A DNA stretch of 64,000 bases from Saccharothrix sp. ALI-22-I (GCF_001984175.1 NZ_MTQP01000069.1:868001-932000), one strand, 5' to 3'. Numbered from the stretch's first letter, positions 34,716 through 43,928 are shown. Program-made: numbers and translations. Notes: generated by a model not told the origin, from the sequence alone.

Positions 34716-36107
34716 TTACCCCGACCGAGTCACTGTGTCACGACGGACAGTCGCGGGAACGATGTTGTGCCACCGGTTGAACACGTTGTCCGGGTCGTAC
34801 TCGGCCTTCACCTGCGCCAGTCGCGCGTAGTTGGCCGCGCCGAACCCGGCCACCACCCGGTCGGCGCCCTCGTCGCCGATGAAGTTGAGGTACGTCGCGC
34901 CCGTGCTCCACGGCTGGAGCGCGTCGCGCAGGCGGTGCGCCCACCGCCGGGCGCGCTCGTCGTCGGCCGGGTCCGCCCACACCCCGAACGGGTGCACCAC
35001 CCACGGCACGTCGCGGTGCCGCATCGGCCAGTCACCCGCCCTGGCCACCGCGCCGCCCCACGGCCACAGCGCGTGCTGCGAGGGCGACGGGTACACCATC
35101 TCGTACGCACTCGCGCAGAACCGGCGCACCGCTTCGTCCGGCAGATCCATCAGGTATTCCGCCGACCAGTAGTTCCGGAATCCCGGCGGGTCGTCCAGCA
35201 TGCACTGCAGGTCGGCGTACGGGATGTCGGTCAGCACGGTCGCCTTCGGGTCCGCCTCCAGCAGCGGAGCGGCGAGTTCGCGCAATTCCGCCTCGGGTCC
35301 GGCGTGGGTGACCAGCACGGCGCAGCACAGCTGTCCGACCAGGTGGGGCGGCATGAACTCCTCGGGCGGCCCGGTCAGGTAGAGCAGCCCACCGCCGATT
35401 TCGTCGGGCGCGTCGGCCACGAAATCGCGGTACGCGCGGGTGACGGCTTCGCCTTCGTCGTGCGGCCAGAGCAGGAGCGCGATCGAGAATTCCGGCAACC
35501 GGTGCAGGCGGAACGTGAACGACGTCGCCACGCCGAAGTTGCCGCCGCCGCCGTGCAGCGCCCAGAACAGGTCGGGGTGCTCGGTCTCGCTCGCGGTGAC
35601 CTCGCGGCCGTCGGCCAGCACCAGGTCGACCGACAGCAGGTTGTCGCACGCCAGGCCGAACTTGCGCTCCAGCCAGCCGGAGCCGCCGCCCAGGGTCAGC
35701 CCGCCCACACCCGTGGTGGACACCCGGCCACCGGTCGTGGCCACGCTGTACGCCTGCGTCGCCCGGTCCACCGCGCCCCACGTCGCGCCGCCGCCGACCG
35801 CCGCGGTGCGCGCGTCCGCCGCGACGGTGACCGAGTCCATCGCGCGCATGTCGAGCACCAGGCCGTCCTGCACGAGGCTCGCGCCCGCCACGCTGTGCCC
35901 GCCGCTGCGCACCGCCGCCGGCAGCCCGGACCGCCGGGCGAACGCCAGTGCCTGCCTCACGTCCTCCGCGGTGGTGCACCGCGCGATCACCGCGGGCGAG
36001 GTCTCCACGGCGATGTTGAACAACACCCGGGCGGCCTCGAAACCGTCGTCGTCGCGCGTGAGCACGGTGCCCCCGAAGACGCCGCGCAGTGCCGAGACAT
36101 CCAACAT
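34716..36107 (-). CDS. BBE-type FAD-dependent oxidase
   Basis: 463 aa. PCMH-type FAD domain with RSGGHSVAG around residue 72, whose His is the usual covalent FAD link, and GVGGLTLGGGSGWLERKFGLACDNL around 130. The second (Cys) covalent site of bicovalent BBE enzymes is not seen before TTGVGG. The C-terminal berberine-bridge motif is the YDPDNVFNRWHNI end. These flavoenzymes oxidise sugars or secondary metabolites. ATG 36107 follows GGAGG. The 198 bp downstream to DUF4239 hold no gene. Confidence 0.9.
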   Translation of the reverse strand: MLDVSALRGVFGGTVLTRDDDGFEAARVLFNIAVETSPAVIARCTTAEDVRQALAFARRSGLPAAVRSGGHSVAGASLVQDGLVLDMRAMDSVTVAADARTAAVGGGATWGAVDRATQAYSVATTGGRVSTTGVGGLTLGGGSGWLERKFGLACDNLLSVDLVLADGREVTASETEHPDLFWALHGGGGNFGVATSFTFRLHRLPEFSIALLLWPHDEGEAVTRAYRDFVADAPDEIGGGLLYLTGPPEEFMPPHLVGQLCCAVLVTHAGPEAELRELAAPLLEADPKATVLTDIPYADLQCMLDDPPGFRNYWSAEYLMDLPDEAVRRFCASAYEMVYPSPSQHALWPWGGAVARAGDWPMRHRDVPWVVHPFGVWADPADDERARRWAHRLRDALQPWSTGATYLNFIGDEGADRVVAGFGAANYARLAQVKAEYDPDNVFNRWHNIVPATVRRDTVTRSG

Positions 36108-36197
36108 GTCCAACCTCCACAACTCGGAGCGGGACCCCCAGGCGTGTCTAGAGTGGACCCTCGCGGCGCGTTCGGCGCGCGGTACTCGTGAACGGCC

Positions 36198-37289
36198 CTA
36201 GCCCGCGAACAGCAGGGCCAGGCCGCCCGAGGTGTAGCCGACCATGAGCACCAGCAACGGGACCTGGCCCGTCAGCTGCTTCTGCGGCGGCAGCAGCCGC
36301 AACGTGCGGTCGTGCGCGGACACCACGGCCAGCAGGTGACCGGCGAGCACCGCGCACACCTGAACCGAGGCCACCAGGACCGGGGCGGCGAGGGCGTCGT
36401 CCGGGGTGGAGTCGGTGACGCCGAACAGCAGCGCGACGCCCCGTTGGCCCTCGACCACGAGCAGCGAGAAGTAGTGCGCCACGACGTACCCGGCGATGAT
36501 CGGGACCAGCGAGTGCGCCAGCTCCCCGCCGAACGCCCGGCACGCCAGCTGGTAGCTGCCCGCGACCAGCCCGACCGTCACCACCAGCCCCACCCAGTCG
36601 GGTACCGCCAGCCGTTCCCAGGTCGGTGTGGAGCCGATGCTGTCGAACGCGGTCGAGCCCAGCAGCACCGCCACCACTGCGACCAGGCCGGACCGGACCG
36701 GCGTGGCGACCAGGGCGCGGAACGGGTTGCCGTGCAGCGGCGACAACCGGCTGAGCAGGGTGGAGAACACCTCGAACCCGTCGGCCCGCTCGAACCAGGT
36801 GTGGCCGAACACCACGCCGCCCGCGACGTTCACCGCCGCGTACGCCGCCAGGAACCACGGCAGCGCGTCCGGCTCGACCAGCTCGACCCAGGTGAACGCC
36901 AGCAGCCCCAGCGCCGCGGGCCAGTGGCCCAGCCGCTCCGGGTACGTGCGGCCGAGCGTGACGCGGGCGGCCAGGCGCAGCGGGTTGAGCACCCGCCACA
37001 CCGGCCCGAGCAGCATCGACAGCACCGCCACGCCGACCCAGAACAGCACGAACACCAGGTGCGGCCACGCCTGCGCGGGCACCAGCAGCAGCCCCGCGGC
37101 CACCAGCACCCGCACCGGCCACCAGTCACGTTCGGGCTTCGGCACGGCCGTGTCGAACCGGGGTTTCGCCCACAGCAGCCCCAGCGCCAGGAACGACGCC
37201 AGCAGCGCGACCGCCGCGCCCTGGAGCACCAGGTCCAACGGCAGCGGCAGGTCGTGCCGCGCGCCCACCCCGTGCGCCAGGACCGTCAC
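36198..37289 (-). CDS. Multi-helix membrane protein, last gene of coupled cluster
   Basis: 363 aa with about nine transmembrane helices and no soluble domain. Recognisable points are GPVWRVLNPLRLAARV, VFGHTWFERADGFEVFSTLLSRLSP (split here across residues about 175–200) and YVVAHYFSLLVVEGQRG. GTG start overlaps the lipoprotein stop by 4 nt. Several His/Trp pairs in helices could bind metal or haem but nothing diagnostic is seen. Function unknown. Confidence 0.7.
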   Translation of the reverse strand: MTVLAHGVGARHDLPLPLDLVLQGAAVALLASFLALGLLWAKPRFDTAVPKPERDWWPVRVLVAAGLLLVPAQAWPHLVFVLFWVGVAVLSMLLGPVWRVLNPLRLAARVTLGRTYPERLGHWPAALGLLAFTWVELVEPDALPWFLAAYAAVNVAGGVVFGHTWFERADGFEVFSTLLSRLSPLHGNPFRALVATPVRSGLVAVVAVLLGSTAFDSIGSTPTWERLAVPDWVGLVVTVGLVAGSYQLACRAFGGELAHSLVPIIAGYVVAHYFSLLVVEGQRGVALLFGVTDSTPDDALAAPVLVASVQVCAVLAGHLLAVVSAHDRTLRLLPPQKQLTGQVPLLVLMVGYTSGGLALLFAG

Positions 37290-37624
37290 CGAACGACCAG
37301 TTGCACCAGCAGCGTGTCGGGGTGCGCCTCCACGTCGAACGTGCCGGTCCGGTCGGCGGTGAATTTGAGCACCGCCGGTGTGCCGCTCTCGGCCCGGCCC
37401 AGCACGTCGAACCCGTGCACGTGCACGTCCACCGGTTCGTCGCTGGTCACGGTCAGCTCGACGGCCTGCCCGCGCACCGCCTCCACCCGCTGCGGTGACG
37501 CCTGGTCCACCGACAGTTCGAGCACCAGCGGCCCGTCCGGCGCCGGCGGGGACGCCGGCTGCGGCGCCGACGAGCACCCCGCGAGTACGAGCAGGGCGAG
37601 CAGAACTCGGATCACCGGGCTCAT
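37286..37624 (-). CDS. Small lipoprotein with cupredoxin-like domain lacking blue-copper ligands
   Basis: 112 aa. Signal peptide with lipobox VLAGC (Cys about residue 17), a Pro-rich linker and a beta-sandwich resembling cupredoxin/EfeO-type domains: VELTVTSDEPVDVHVHGFDV and GTFDVEAHPDTLLVQLVV. The Cys and Met of a type-1 copper site are absent; His residues in VHVHGF and EAHP remain. Overlaps both neighbours by 4 nt. Likely anchored outside the membrane and working with the adjacent membrane proteins. Confidence 0.75.
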   Translation of the reverse strand: MSPVIRVLLALLVLAGCSSAPQPASPPAPDGPLVLELSVDQASPQRVEAVRGQAVELTVTSDEPVDVHVHGFDVLGRAESGTPAVLKFTADRTGTFDVEAHPDTLLVQLVVR

Positions 37625-38400
37625 GTGGTCGAACCAGCCCTTCGCATGAAGTCGAATCCACCCGCGGCGAGGCCGAGGCCGCCGCCGAGGGTGAGTGCCA
37701 CGAGCAGCCGGTCCAGGTCGCCCGGACCGGCGAACGGCAGCTGGGAGAACCGGAAGCTGTCGAAGTCCGGTATCCCCGCCACCACGAACATCGCGCCGAC
37801 GACGGCCGCCACGAACGCGGTCGCCGGTCTGCGCCGCACCGCCGCCACCACCGCGACCACGGTCAACGGCCACGCCACCAGGCCCACGCCGCTCGCCCCG
37901 ATCAGCAGCGGCACGAACGGCTGGCCGGTCACGGCGAGTGTCGAGCCGACCGCGTGCCACACGTGCGCCGCCGTCACCACCACCACGCCCGCCGCCAGCA
38001 GTGCCCGCCTACGCCCCAGGAAGTAGCCGCCAAGGGCGATCGCGGCCGTGATCAGCAGCCACCACAACGGGTTAGGGCCCGGTGTGGTGCCCACCCGACC
38101 TTTGATCACCGACGTGCCCAGCGGCACCTCCCACTGCGGCGCGGTGGTGCGTTCGTCGCGGAACAGGTAGGCCTCGCCCACCCCGATCACGTGGTCGGCG
38201 ACGGTGATCGGGGTGCCGCTCCCGTTGCGGATCTCCAACTGGGTGCCGTGGTTGACCATCTCCGCCGTCACGCCGGGCAGCGGCGGTTCGATCCCGGTGA
38301 CCCGGCTCAGGTGGTCCTGCGGCGTGAGGCCGCCGGCGTGCGCCTGAACCGGGGTGGCGGTGGAGATCAGCAGGACGAGGGCGAGGAGCAGTGCCCTCAC
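37621..38400 (-). CDS. Exported N-domain/multi-helix membrane protein
   Basis: 259 aa. A cleavable-looking signal sequence (ends VQAHAGG near residue 20; the mature protein would begin with His) precedes an extracytoplasmic domain of about 80 residues (TQLEIRNGSGTPITVADHVIGVGEAYLF) and four or five transmembrane helices. Mature N-terminal His after signal cleavage is a copper-binding feature in CopC-like proteins, so metal binding is conceivable. GTG 38400 overlaps the upstream stop. Function unknown. Confidence 0.7.
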   Translation of the reverse strand: MRALLLALVLLISTATPVQAHAGGLTPQDHLSRVTGIEPPLPGVTAEMVNHGTQLEIRNGSGTPITVADHVIGVGEAYLFRDERTTAPQWEVPLGTSVIKGRVGTTPGPNPLWWLLITAAIALGGYFLGRRRALLAAGVVVVTAAHVWHAVGSTLAVTGQPFVPLLIGASGVGLVAWPLTVVAVVAAVRRRPATAFVAAVVGAMFVVAGIPDFDSFRFSQLPFAGPGDLDRLLVALTLGGGLGLAAGGFDFMRRAGSTT

Positions 38401-39470
38401 CGGCGGGCGGTCGGCACGAGCACCACCGCCATCAGCAGTCCGTGCAGCGCGGCCATGACCGGGGCGCCGGTCCACATCTCGGTGACGCCGGGCATCGCGC
38501 CCTGGTCGATGCCCGCCGCCGCGAAGTACACCGCCCAGGTGACGAACGAGGCCGCGGCGCCGAAGATCCGGTACTCCTTGAGCCGGTCCTCGGACGGGCG
38601 CAGCTTGACCAGCAGCACGTCGATGATCACACCGGCCACGACGAACCCGATGGCGGTGCTCATGTTGGTGTAGTCGGCGACGGCGGTGCTGAGCAGCATC
38701 ACCACGACGGCCAGCAGGGTCGCGGTGCCGAACGGCAGCCGGAACCGGCGTGCGGCCAGCAGCAGCGGCAACACCATGATCAGGTTGGTGAACATGATCG
38801 AGGAGGCGAGCGACCTCGCCCACCCCGAGCCGCCTTCGCTCTTCTCGAAGGTGAACGCCCTGATGATCTCACCGCTGGTGAACTCGGTCGCGTCGGCGTA
38901 GCCGGAGAACAGCACCACCAGTGCGGCGGTGAACCCCAGCGACAGCGCGGCGGGCAGGAACTGCCGCAACGACGGGCCGGTCATGGCCGGGTCGCTCCAC
39001 GCGGTGCGCAGCGGCGTGGTGAGGATCAGGATCATCGACGAGATCAGGACCAGGTGGGTGGGGCTGAACAGGATGTCGATGCCCTGCTCGATGCCGATGA
39101 ACGTGTGCCACAGGTAGTCGCCCATGCCGGCGGCGGCGAACACCGGCAGCGCGATCACCGCCGGCCCGTAGCCGACCGGGACCGCGTCCAGGCCGCGCAG
39201 ACCCTGCTGGTAGTTGCGCCACAGCACCCACAGGATCCACGCGCCGGTCGCGGCGAAGCCCGAGTAGAACACCGCGTGCCACGGCGTGAAGAACGACTCC
39301 AGCTCGGGCACGTTCGAGTGCGCCCACGCGTCCAGGAACAGGCCCAGCGAGAACCAGGTCCCCAGCAGGACCGTGATCAGGTCCGTGCGATAGCCCGCCC
39401 TGGGCCTCGGGCGCGCGGGCGCCGTGCTCCCCGCCGGTTCGTCGACTTCCAGATCCTGCCCCAGTGTCAT
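38397..39470 (-). CDS. Multi-helix membrane protein, first gene of coupled cluster
   Basis: 357 aa from ATG 39470. About nine helices; conserved-looking His/Asp/Trp residues lie in helix ends: LFLDAWAHSNVPELESFFTPWHAVFYSG, AGMGDYLWHTFIGIEQGIDILFSPTHLVL. Such HxxxFF/WH and D..WH patterns suggest a metal or haem site but the family is not one I recognise. First in a four-gene run with 4-nt overlaps; a perfect palindrome lies 55 bp before the start. Confidence 0.7.
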   Translation of the reverse strand: MTLGQDLEVDEPAGSTAPARPRPRAGYRTDLITVLLGTWFSLGLFLDAWAHSNVPELESFFTPWHAVFYSGFAATGAWILWVLWRNYQQGLRGLDAVPVGYGPAVIALPVFAAAGMGDYLWHTFIGIEQGIDILFSPTHLVLISSMILILTTPLRTAWSDPAMTGPSLRQFLPAALSLGFTAALVVLFSGYADATEFTSGEIIRAFTFEKSEGGSGWARSLASSIMFTNLIMVLPLLLAARRFRLPFGTATLLAVVVMLLSTAVADYTNMSTAIGFVVAGVIIDVLLVKLRPSEDRLKEYRIFGAAASFVTWAVYFAAAGIDQGAMPGVTEMWTGAPVMAALHGLLMAVVLVPTARR

Positions 39471-39524
39471 GGGGCCAGCCTGCCGCCGCGACCACGTGCG
39501 CCGGAATCGTGCCAGCCCCACCCC

Positions 39525-39546
39525 GTGGTGCGGTTAACCGCACCAC
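39525..39546. promoter_or_regulatory. 22-bp perfect palindrome between response regulator gene and membrane cluster
   Basis: Uninterrupted palindrome whose half is GTGGTGCGGTT. It lies 55 bp upstream of the membrane-cluster start (39470) and 8 bp behind the response-regulator stop (39554). With no loop it looks like an operator, though it could fold as terminator for the two-component operon. Confidence 0.6.
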
Positions 39547-39553
39547 CTACAGG

Positions 39554-40195
39554 TCAGGCGTTGAGGTAGCGCAGGACGGCGAGCACGCGGCGGTGGTCGT
39601 GCGGGCTCGCGGACAGGTCGAGTTTGGTGAAGATGCTCGTGCAGTGCTTCTCCACGGTCCGCTCGGCGATGAACAGCCGCTGCGCGATGGCCTGGTTGGT
39701 CCGCCCCTCCGCCATCAACGCCAGCACCGCCCGTTCCCGCTCGGTCAACCGGCTCTCGCTGTCGCCGCGCCGCCGCACCAGCAACCGGCTCACCACGTCC
39801 GGGTCGAACGCCGACCCGCCCGACCCCACCCGCCGGATCGCGGCGGTGAACTCGGCCAGGTCCGACACCCGGTCCTTGAGCAGGTAGCCGACCCCGTCCG
39901 CGCCCGCGTCCAACAACTCCGCCGCGTAGCTCACCCGGACGTACTGCGACAGCACCAGCACCCCCGTCTCCGGGTACTGCCGCCGCAACACCACCGCCGC
40001 CCGCAGCCCCTCGTCGGTGTGCGTCGGCGGCATCCGGATGTCCACGATGGCCACGTCGGGCCGGTGCGCGCCGACCGAGGTCAACAACGCCGGCGCGTCC
40101 TCCACCGCCGCCACGACGTCGAAACCGGCCTCGGCCAGGAGTCTGGTCAACCCCTCGCGCAGCAACGTCGAGTCCTCCGCGATCACGACCCGCAC
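39554..40195 (-). CDS. NarL/LuxR-family response regulator
   Basis: 213 aa. Receiver domain with phospho-Asp in VAIVDIRMPP (about residue 52) and Lys in YLLKDRV; C-terminal LuxR HTH (RLTERERAVLALMAEGRTNQAIAQRLFIAERTVEKHC). GTG 40195 gives VRVVIAEDS and overlaps the kinase gene by 13 nt, so the pair is translationally linked. Targets unknown; the membrane cluster immediately downstream on the same strand is the obvious candidate. Confidence 0.93.
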   Translation of the reverse strand: MRVVIAEDSTLLREGLTRLLAEAGFDVVAAVEDAPALLTSVGAHRPDVAIVDIRMPPTHTDEGLRAAVVLRRQYPETGVLVLSQYVRVSYAAELLDAGADGVGYLLKDRVSDLAEFTAAIRRVGSGGSAFDPDVVSRLLVRRRGDSESRLTERERAVLALMAEGRTNQAIAQRLFIAERTVEKHCTSIFTKLDLSASPHDHRRVLAVLRYLNA

Positions 40196-41712
40196 GGCAG
40201 CACCACCCGCACGCTCGTGCCCTCCCCCGGCCCGCTGACCACCCGCATCGTCCCCCCGTTCGCCTCCACCCGTTCGCTCAGGCCGCGCAGCCCCGAGCCG
40301 AGCTCCGGGTCCGCTCCCCCGCGCCCGTCGTCGTCCACCCGCACGACCAACCGCCCGCCACCACCGGTGATCACGACCTTGGTGCGGGACGCCTCGGCGT
40401 GCTTGGTGACGTTCGCCAGCGCCTCCGCCACCACGTAGTACGCCGTCGTCTCCACCAACGGCGGCACGGTCTCCGGCAGGTCCAGCGTCAGGTCCACCCG
40501 CGGCTCGGCCAACGCGGTCAGCTCCCGCACCGCGCCGTGCAGGCCGCGTTCGGTCAGCACCGGCGGGTGGATGCCGTGGCACACCGCGCGCACGTCGTCG
40601 ATGGTGGCCAGCACGGCCTGCTTGGCCTCGGCGGCGAGCGCGCGTCCGCGTTCCGACGGCACGGTCTCGGCCAGCCCCAACGTCATCACCACCGACAGCA
40701 GCCGCTGCTGGACGCCGTCGTGCAGGTTGCGTTCCAGCCGCCGGCGTTCGTCCTCCGCCGCCCACAGCACCTTGGTGCGCGACTCGGCCAGCTGCCGGAC
40801 CTTCGCCCGCAGCTCGGCGGTGAGCCGTTCGTTCTCCAGCGCGAGGCCGACGGCGGCGCACGCGGCATCCACCAGTTCCAGGTCCAGCGCGGGGTCGTGC
40901 AGCAGCACGGCGACCGGCGTGCTGCCCCGGTCCACCCTGGTGTGCACGGCATCCAGTGCCACCGGCCGCCCGTCCACGTCCACGTACTGCTCCTGCTCGG
41001 CCACCCAGTACGCGACGCGCAGACCCGGGTCGTGCAGCGTGGCCGCCAACGCCTCCTGCACCCCGGCCCGCCGGCTGTCGCCGCTGAGCCGCACGACCAG
41101 GTCGGCCAACGCGCCGCGGTCCATCCGCCGGCGCAGCAGGCCCGCGAGGTAGGCGAACGGGACGCCGCTCAACGCAAGCATCAGGACGACCAGAGGTAGG
41201 TCGAGGCCCGCCTCCGCCGCCGGTTCCCACGCGGCGAACGTGACGACCCCCACCGCCATCGCGCCCAGCATCAAGGTCAGCGTCCGCCGCTGCGCCATGC
41301 TGCTGACCCGCCAGCGGTGCAGTTGCAGACCCAGCATGGAGATCCCGACGACGGCGGTCATCGCCGTCTCGGCCTCGATCACCGGACCGGCCCACGGCTT
41401 GCACGGGCAGTCGTGCGCCACGTTCAGCACGATCGTCTCGACGTACCCGGCACCCACCACCAGCCGACGCGGCACCGTGCGCAACCTGCCGGTCGGGAAC
41501 GCCACCAGCGCGTGACCGAGCACGGACGGCCACCCCTGGGCCGCCAGCATCACCAGGAAGGACGTGTCGTCCACCGTGTAGTTCAGCAACCACCCGACCC
41601 CGACGAGCACGAACAACAGCCCGATCCGGTTGCGGGGCTGCACCCGGCGGCTGATCACCCCCGCGATCAGGTAGACCGCGCTCACCGCGCAGATCGCGGA
41701 CGGCAGCAGCAT
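40183..41712 (-). CDS. NarL/DesK-type sensor histidine kinase
   Basis: 509 aa. About six to seven N-terminal helices (residues 5–200), a GAF-like middle region, HisKA_3 dimerisation helix with the phospho-acceptor in ERNLHDGVQQRL (about residue 335) and a HATPase_c domain (EALANVTKHAEASRTKVV, VDDDGRGGADPELGSGLRGLSERV split at about 430–465). Pairs with the adjacent response regulator. ATG 41712 preferred over TTG 41721. Confidence 0.92.
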   Translation of the reverse strand: MLLPSAICAVSAVYLIAGVISRRVQPRNRIGLLFVLVGVGWLLNYTVDDTSFLVMLAAQGWPSVLGHALVAFPTGRLRTVPRRLVVGAGYVETIVLNVAHDCPCKPWAGPVIEAETAMTAVVGISMLGLQLHRWRVSSMAQRRTLTLMLGAMAVGVVTFAAWEPAAEAGLDLPLVVLMLALSGVPFAYLAGLLRRRMDRGALADLVVRLSGDSRRAGVQEALAATLHDPGLRVAYWVAEQEQYVDVDGRPVALDAVHTRVDRGSTPVAVLLHDPALDLELVDAACAAVGLALENERLTAELRAKVRQLAESRTKVLWAAEDERRRLERNLHDGVQQRLLSVVMTLGLAETVPSERGRALAAEAKQAVLATIDDVRAVCHGIHPPVLTERGLHGAVRELTALAEPRVDLTLDLPETVPPLVETTAYYVVAEALANVTKHAEASRTKVVITGGGGRLVVRVDDDGRGGADPELGSGLRGLSERVEANGGTMRVVSGPGEGTSVRVVLPCGS

Positions 41713-41748
41713 GCTGCCCAAGGTAGCCGTTCGGCAGACCTGGTCGTC

Positions 41749-43047
41749 TCAGCTCCGGCGCATACCGCCGACCACGACACGGGCCAGCACGCCGGGGCGC
41801 ATCATCGAGGACGGCGGGTCGAGCAGTCCGATGGCGCGGACGAACGCGGTGGCGACCACCGGGTCGTGCGCGCCGACGCGTTGCAGTCGGGCGACGTACC
41901 GGTTGAGGAGCCTGGTGGTCAGCGGGCGGTGACCGATGATCTCCGGCAGTGCCAGGTCGCCGCCCGCGTTGAGCTGCCACACCGGGTCGACGATCCCGGC
42001 CGCCGCGCGGAAGAACCGCCGCGCCAGGTCGCGCTCGCCGTCCCGCAGGCACCGCCGCAGGGCTTGGGCCTCCAGCGCCGCGACGGTCATGCCCTGGCCG
42101 TAGATCGGGTTGAAGCTGCACAACGCGTCGCCGAAGACCAGCAGACCCGGCGGGAACCGGCGCAGCCGTTCGTAGCGCCGACGGAGGCTGGCCGGGAACC
42201 GGTGCAGGCGGATTTCGGTGAGCGGTTCGGCGGCGGCGATGGCGTCGTGCACGTCCGGTGGCGCGGACCGCTTGAGGAACGCGAGGTAGCCGGCCTCGTC
42301 GGTCGGCGGGTGGTCGCCCGCCATACCCACGGCGGTGACCATCCACCGGCCGCCCTCCTGCGCGGCGAACGCGAACCCGGTCGGCCGGCCGGGCACCGGA
42401 CCGACCAGCACCAGCTTGTCCGGGAACGGTGCGGCCGGCCGCACCAACCGGCTCGCGTACACCATGTCGACGTCGATCCGGTCCTCGGCGGGCGTCGGGA
42501 ACCCCATGGACGCCAACCACGCCCGCGCCCGTCCGGAACGCCCCATCGCATCCACCACCAGGTCGGCGTCCAGCACGTCGCCCACACCGTCCCGGACGAT
42601 CCGGACCCCGGTCACCCGTCCGCCCTCGACCACCGGCCCGACCACGTCGCAACCGGACAGGATCTCCACACCGGGGTGGTTCGCGACCCGCGCCCGGATC
42701 GCCCCCTCCAGCACCGGCCGGGTCGTCTGGATGTCCGACGCGCCGGTGACCGTGCGCACCAACTCGTGTCCGGCCACCACGAGCCGCGCCTCGCTCAGGA
42801 AGTCCGCCTGATGCCCGCCCGCGGCGACCAACTCGTCCACCAGACCGGGGAACATCTCGTCGAGCACCTGCGCCCCGCGCAGCAGGATGGTGTGGAAGTG
42901 CCTGGCCTGCGGCACCCCGCGGCGGTGCCCGACGTCAGCCGGCAGCGGGTCCCGATCGACCACGGTGACCCGGTCGTAGTCCTCGACCAACGCCCGTGCC
43001 GCCAGCAACCCGCTCATGCTCGCGCCCGACACCACCGCATGTCTCAT
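41749..43047 (-). CDS. FAD-dependent oxidoreductase (flavin monooxygenase-like)
   Basis: 432 aa. The dinucleotide-binding start MRHAVVSGASMSGLLAARAL keeps GxSxSG in place of GxGxxG, and the FAD ribityl motif FGDALCSFNPIYGQGM is near residue 305; VPQARHFHTILLRGAQ is typical of tryptophan-halogenase/geranylgeranyl-reductase-like oxygenases of secondary metabolism. Substrate unknown. Same strand as the TetR gene behind it, 98 bp apart. Confidence 0.85.
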   Translation of the reverse strand: MRHAVVSGASMSGLLAARALVEDYDRVTVVDRDPLPADVGHRRGVPQARHFHTILLRGAQVLDEMFPGLVDELVAAGGHQADFLSEARLVVAGHELVRTVTGASDIQTTRPVLEGAIRARVANHPGVEILSGCDVVGPVVEGGRVTGVRIVRDGVGDVLDADLVVDAMGRSGRARAWLASMGFPTPAEDRIDVDMVYASRLVRPAAPFPDKLVLVGPVPGRPTGFAFAAQEGGRWMVTAVGMAGDHPPTDEAGYLAFLKRSAPPDVHDAIAAAEPLTEIRLHRFPASLRRRYERLRRFPPGLLVFGDALCSFNPIYGQGMTVAALEAQALRRCLRDGERDLARRFFRAAAGIVDPVWQLNAGGDLALPEIIGHRPLTTRLLNRYVARLQRVGAHDPVVATAFVRAIGLLDPPSSMMRPGVLARVVVGGMRRS

Positions 43048-43145
43048 CCGGCGACAGTGGCAGCGCTCAGCGGCTGGCGGCATCTCCTCCTGTGCGGCCT
43101 GTGCGGCCTGTGCGGCAAAACCCGAACGCTCCCCACTCCGCTCGT

Positions 43146-43823
43146 TCAGATGCCGAGCAGGTCGGCCAACCGGCCCAGTTGGTGCTCGAAGTGGGCGGCG
43201 CAGTCGGTGAAGCTGCCGCGGTACTGGCCGAACACCTCGAAGCTGATCAGGCCGAACATCGCGGTGAACGCCAGGTACCCGCGGGCCAGCAGATCGTCGC
43301 CGATCTCCAGCCCCAGGGTGTCGCGCAGCGCGGCGAGATCCTCGCCCAGCGGCCCGGACAGCGGGGCCGAAGGCGGGCGTCGGCGCTCGACGTCCACCAG
43401 CAACGCCAACAACAGGAACGACACCCGGGTGCCCGGATCACCGGTCTGCTCCACCGGGGCCTGGTAGCCGGGCACCGGGCTGCCGTAGATCAACGCGTAC
43501 TCCGACGGCCGTTCGACCGCCCACGCCCGCGCCGTCGACCCGAGCGCCAGCCACCGGCCGCGCAGGTCGTCCCGCGCGCACGCGCCCTCGGCCGCCTCGA
43601 CCGCGTCACCGAGCGAGTTGTACGCGTCCACGATGAGCATGGTCAGCAGGTCGTCCCGGCTGGGCACGTACCGGTACACGGCGGACGACACGATGCCCAA
43701 CTCCCGCGCGATCGCCCGCAACGACAGCGCCGCGCTGCCCTCCCGCGCCAACTGCTCCTTCGCGATCCGCTTGATGTCCTCGATCGCCTGAGCCCGCGCT
43801 CGCTGCCTCGGTGTGCCGGTCAT
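43146..43823 (-). CDS. TetR-family regulator (WHG-type C-terminal domain)
   Basis: 225 aa from ATG 43823. HTH about residues 12–60 (LSLRAIARELGIVSSAVYRYVPSRDDLLTMLI); the C-terminal ligand domain resembles TetR_C_33/WHG (AVERPSEYALIYGSPVPGYQAP). Divergent from a small membrane protein with two operator-like palindromes in between, so it likely represses that gene and itself. Confidence 0.9.
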   Translation of the reverse strand: MTGTPRQRARAQAIEDIKRIAKEQLAREGSAALSLRAIARELGIVSSAVYRYVPSRDDLLTMLIVDAYNSLGDAVEAAEGACARDDLRGRWLALGSTARAWAVERPSEYALIYGSPVPGYQAPVEQTGDPGTRVSFLLLALLVDVERRRPPSAPLSGPLGEDLAALRDTLGLEIGDDLLARGYLAFTAMFGLISFEVFGQYRGSFTDCAAHFEHQLGRLADLLGI

Positions 43824-43865
43824 GGCGCCGATGATCGCGCAGTTCGAGAGCGGCTGCAACAAAAG

Positions 43866-43928
43866 AGAGCATCGCTCTTGCCAGGACGGGCGCGAGGCGG
43901 CACCATTCTCACCAGAGAGCGATGCTCT
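43866..43928. promoter_or_regulatory. Pair of TetR operator-like palindromes in divergent promoter region
   Basis: AGAGC-ATC-GCTCT (43866–43878) and AGAGC-GAT-GCTCT (43916–43928) are mirror copies of one 13-bp dyad, centres 50 bp apart (about five helix turns). They flank the region between TetR (start 43823) and the membrane protein (start 43958). Confidence 0.85.

Noticed and set aside
39554-42652. 1032-codon minus-strand open frame through regulator, kinase and monooxygenase genes
   Set aside because: Only its 3' part (39554–40195) is a gene; the rest is Arg/Gly-rich and out of frame with the kinase and oxygenase.
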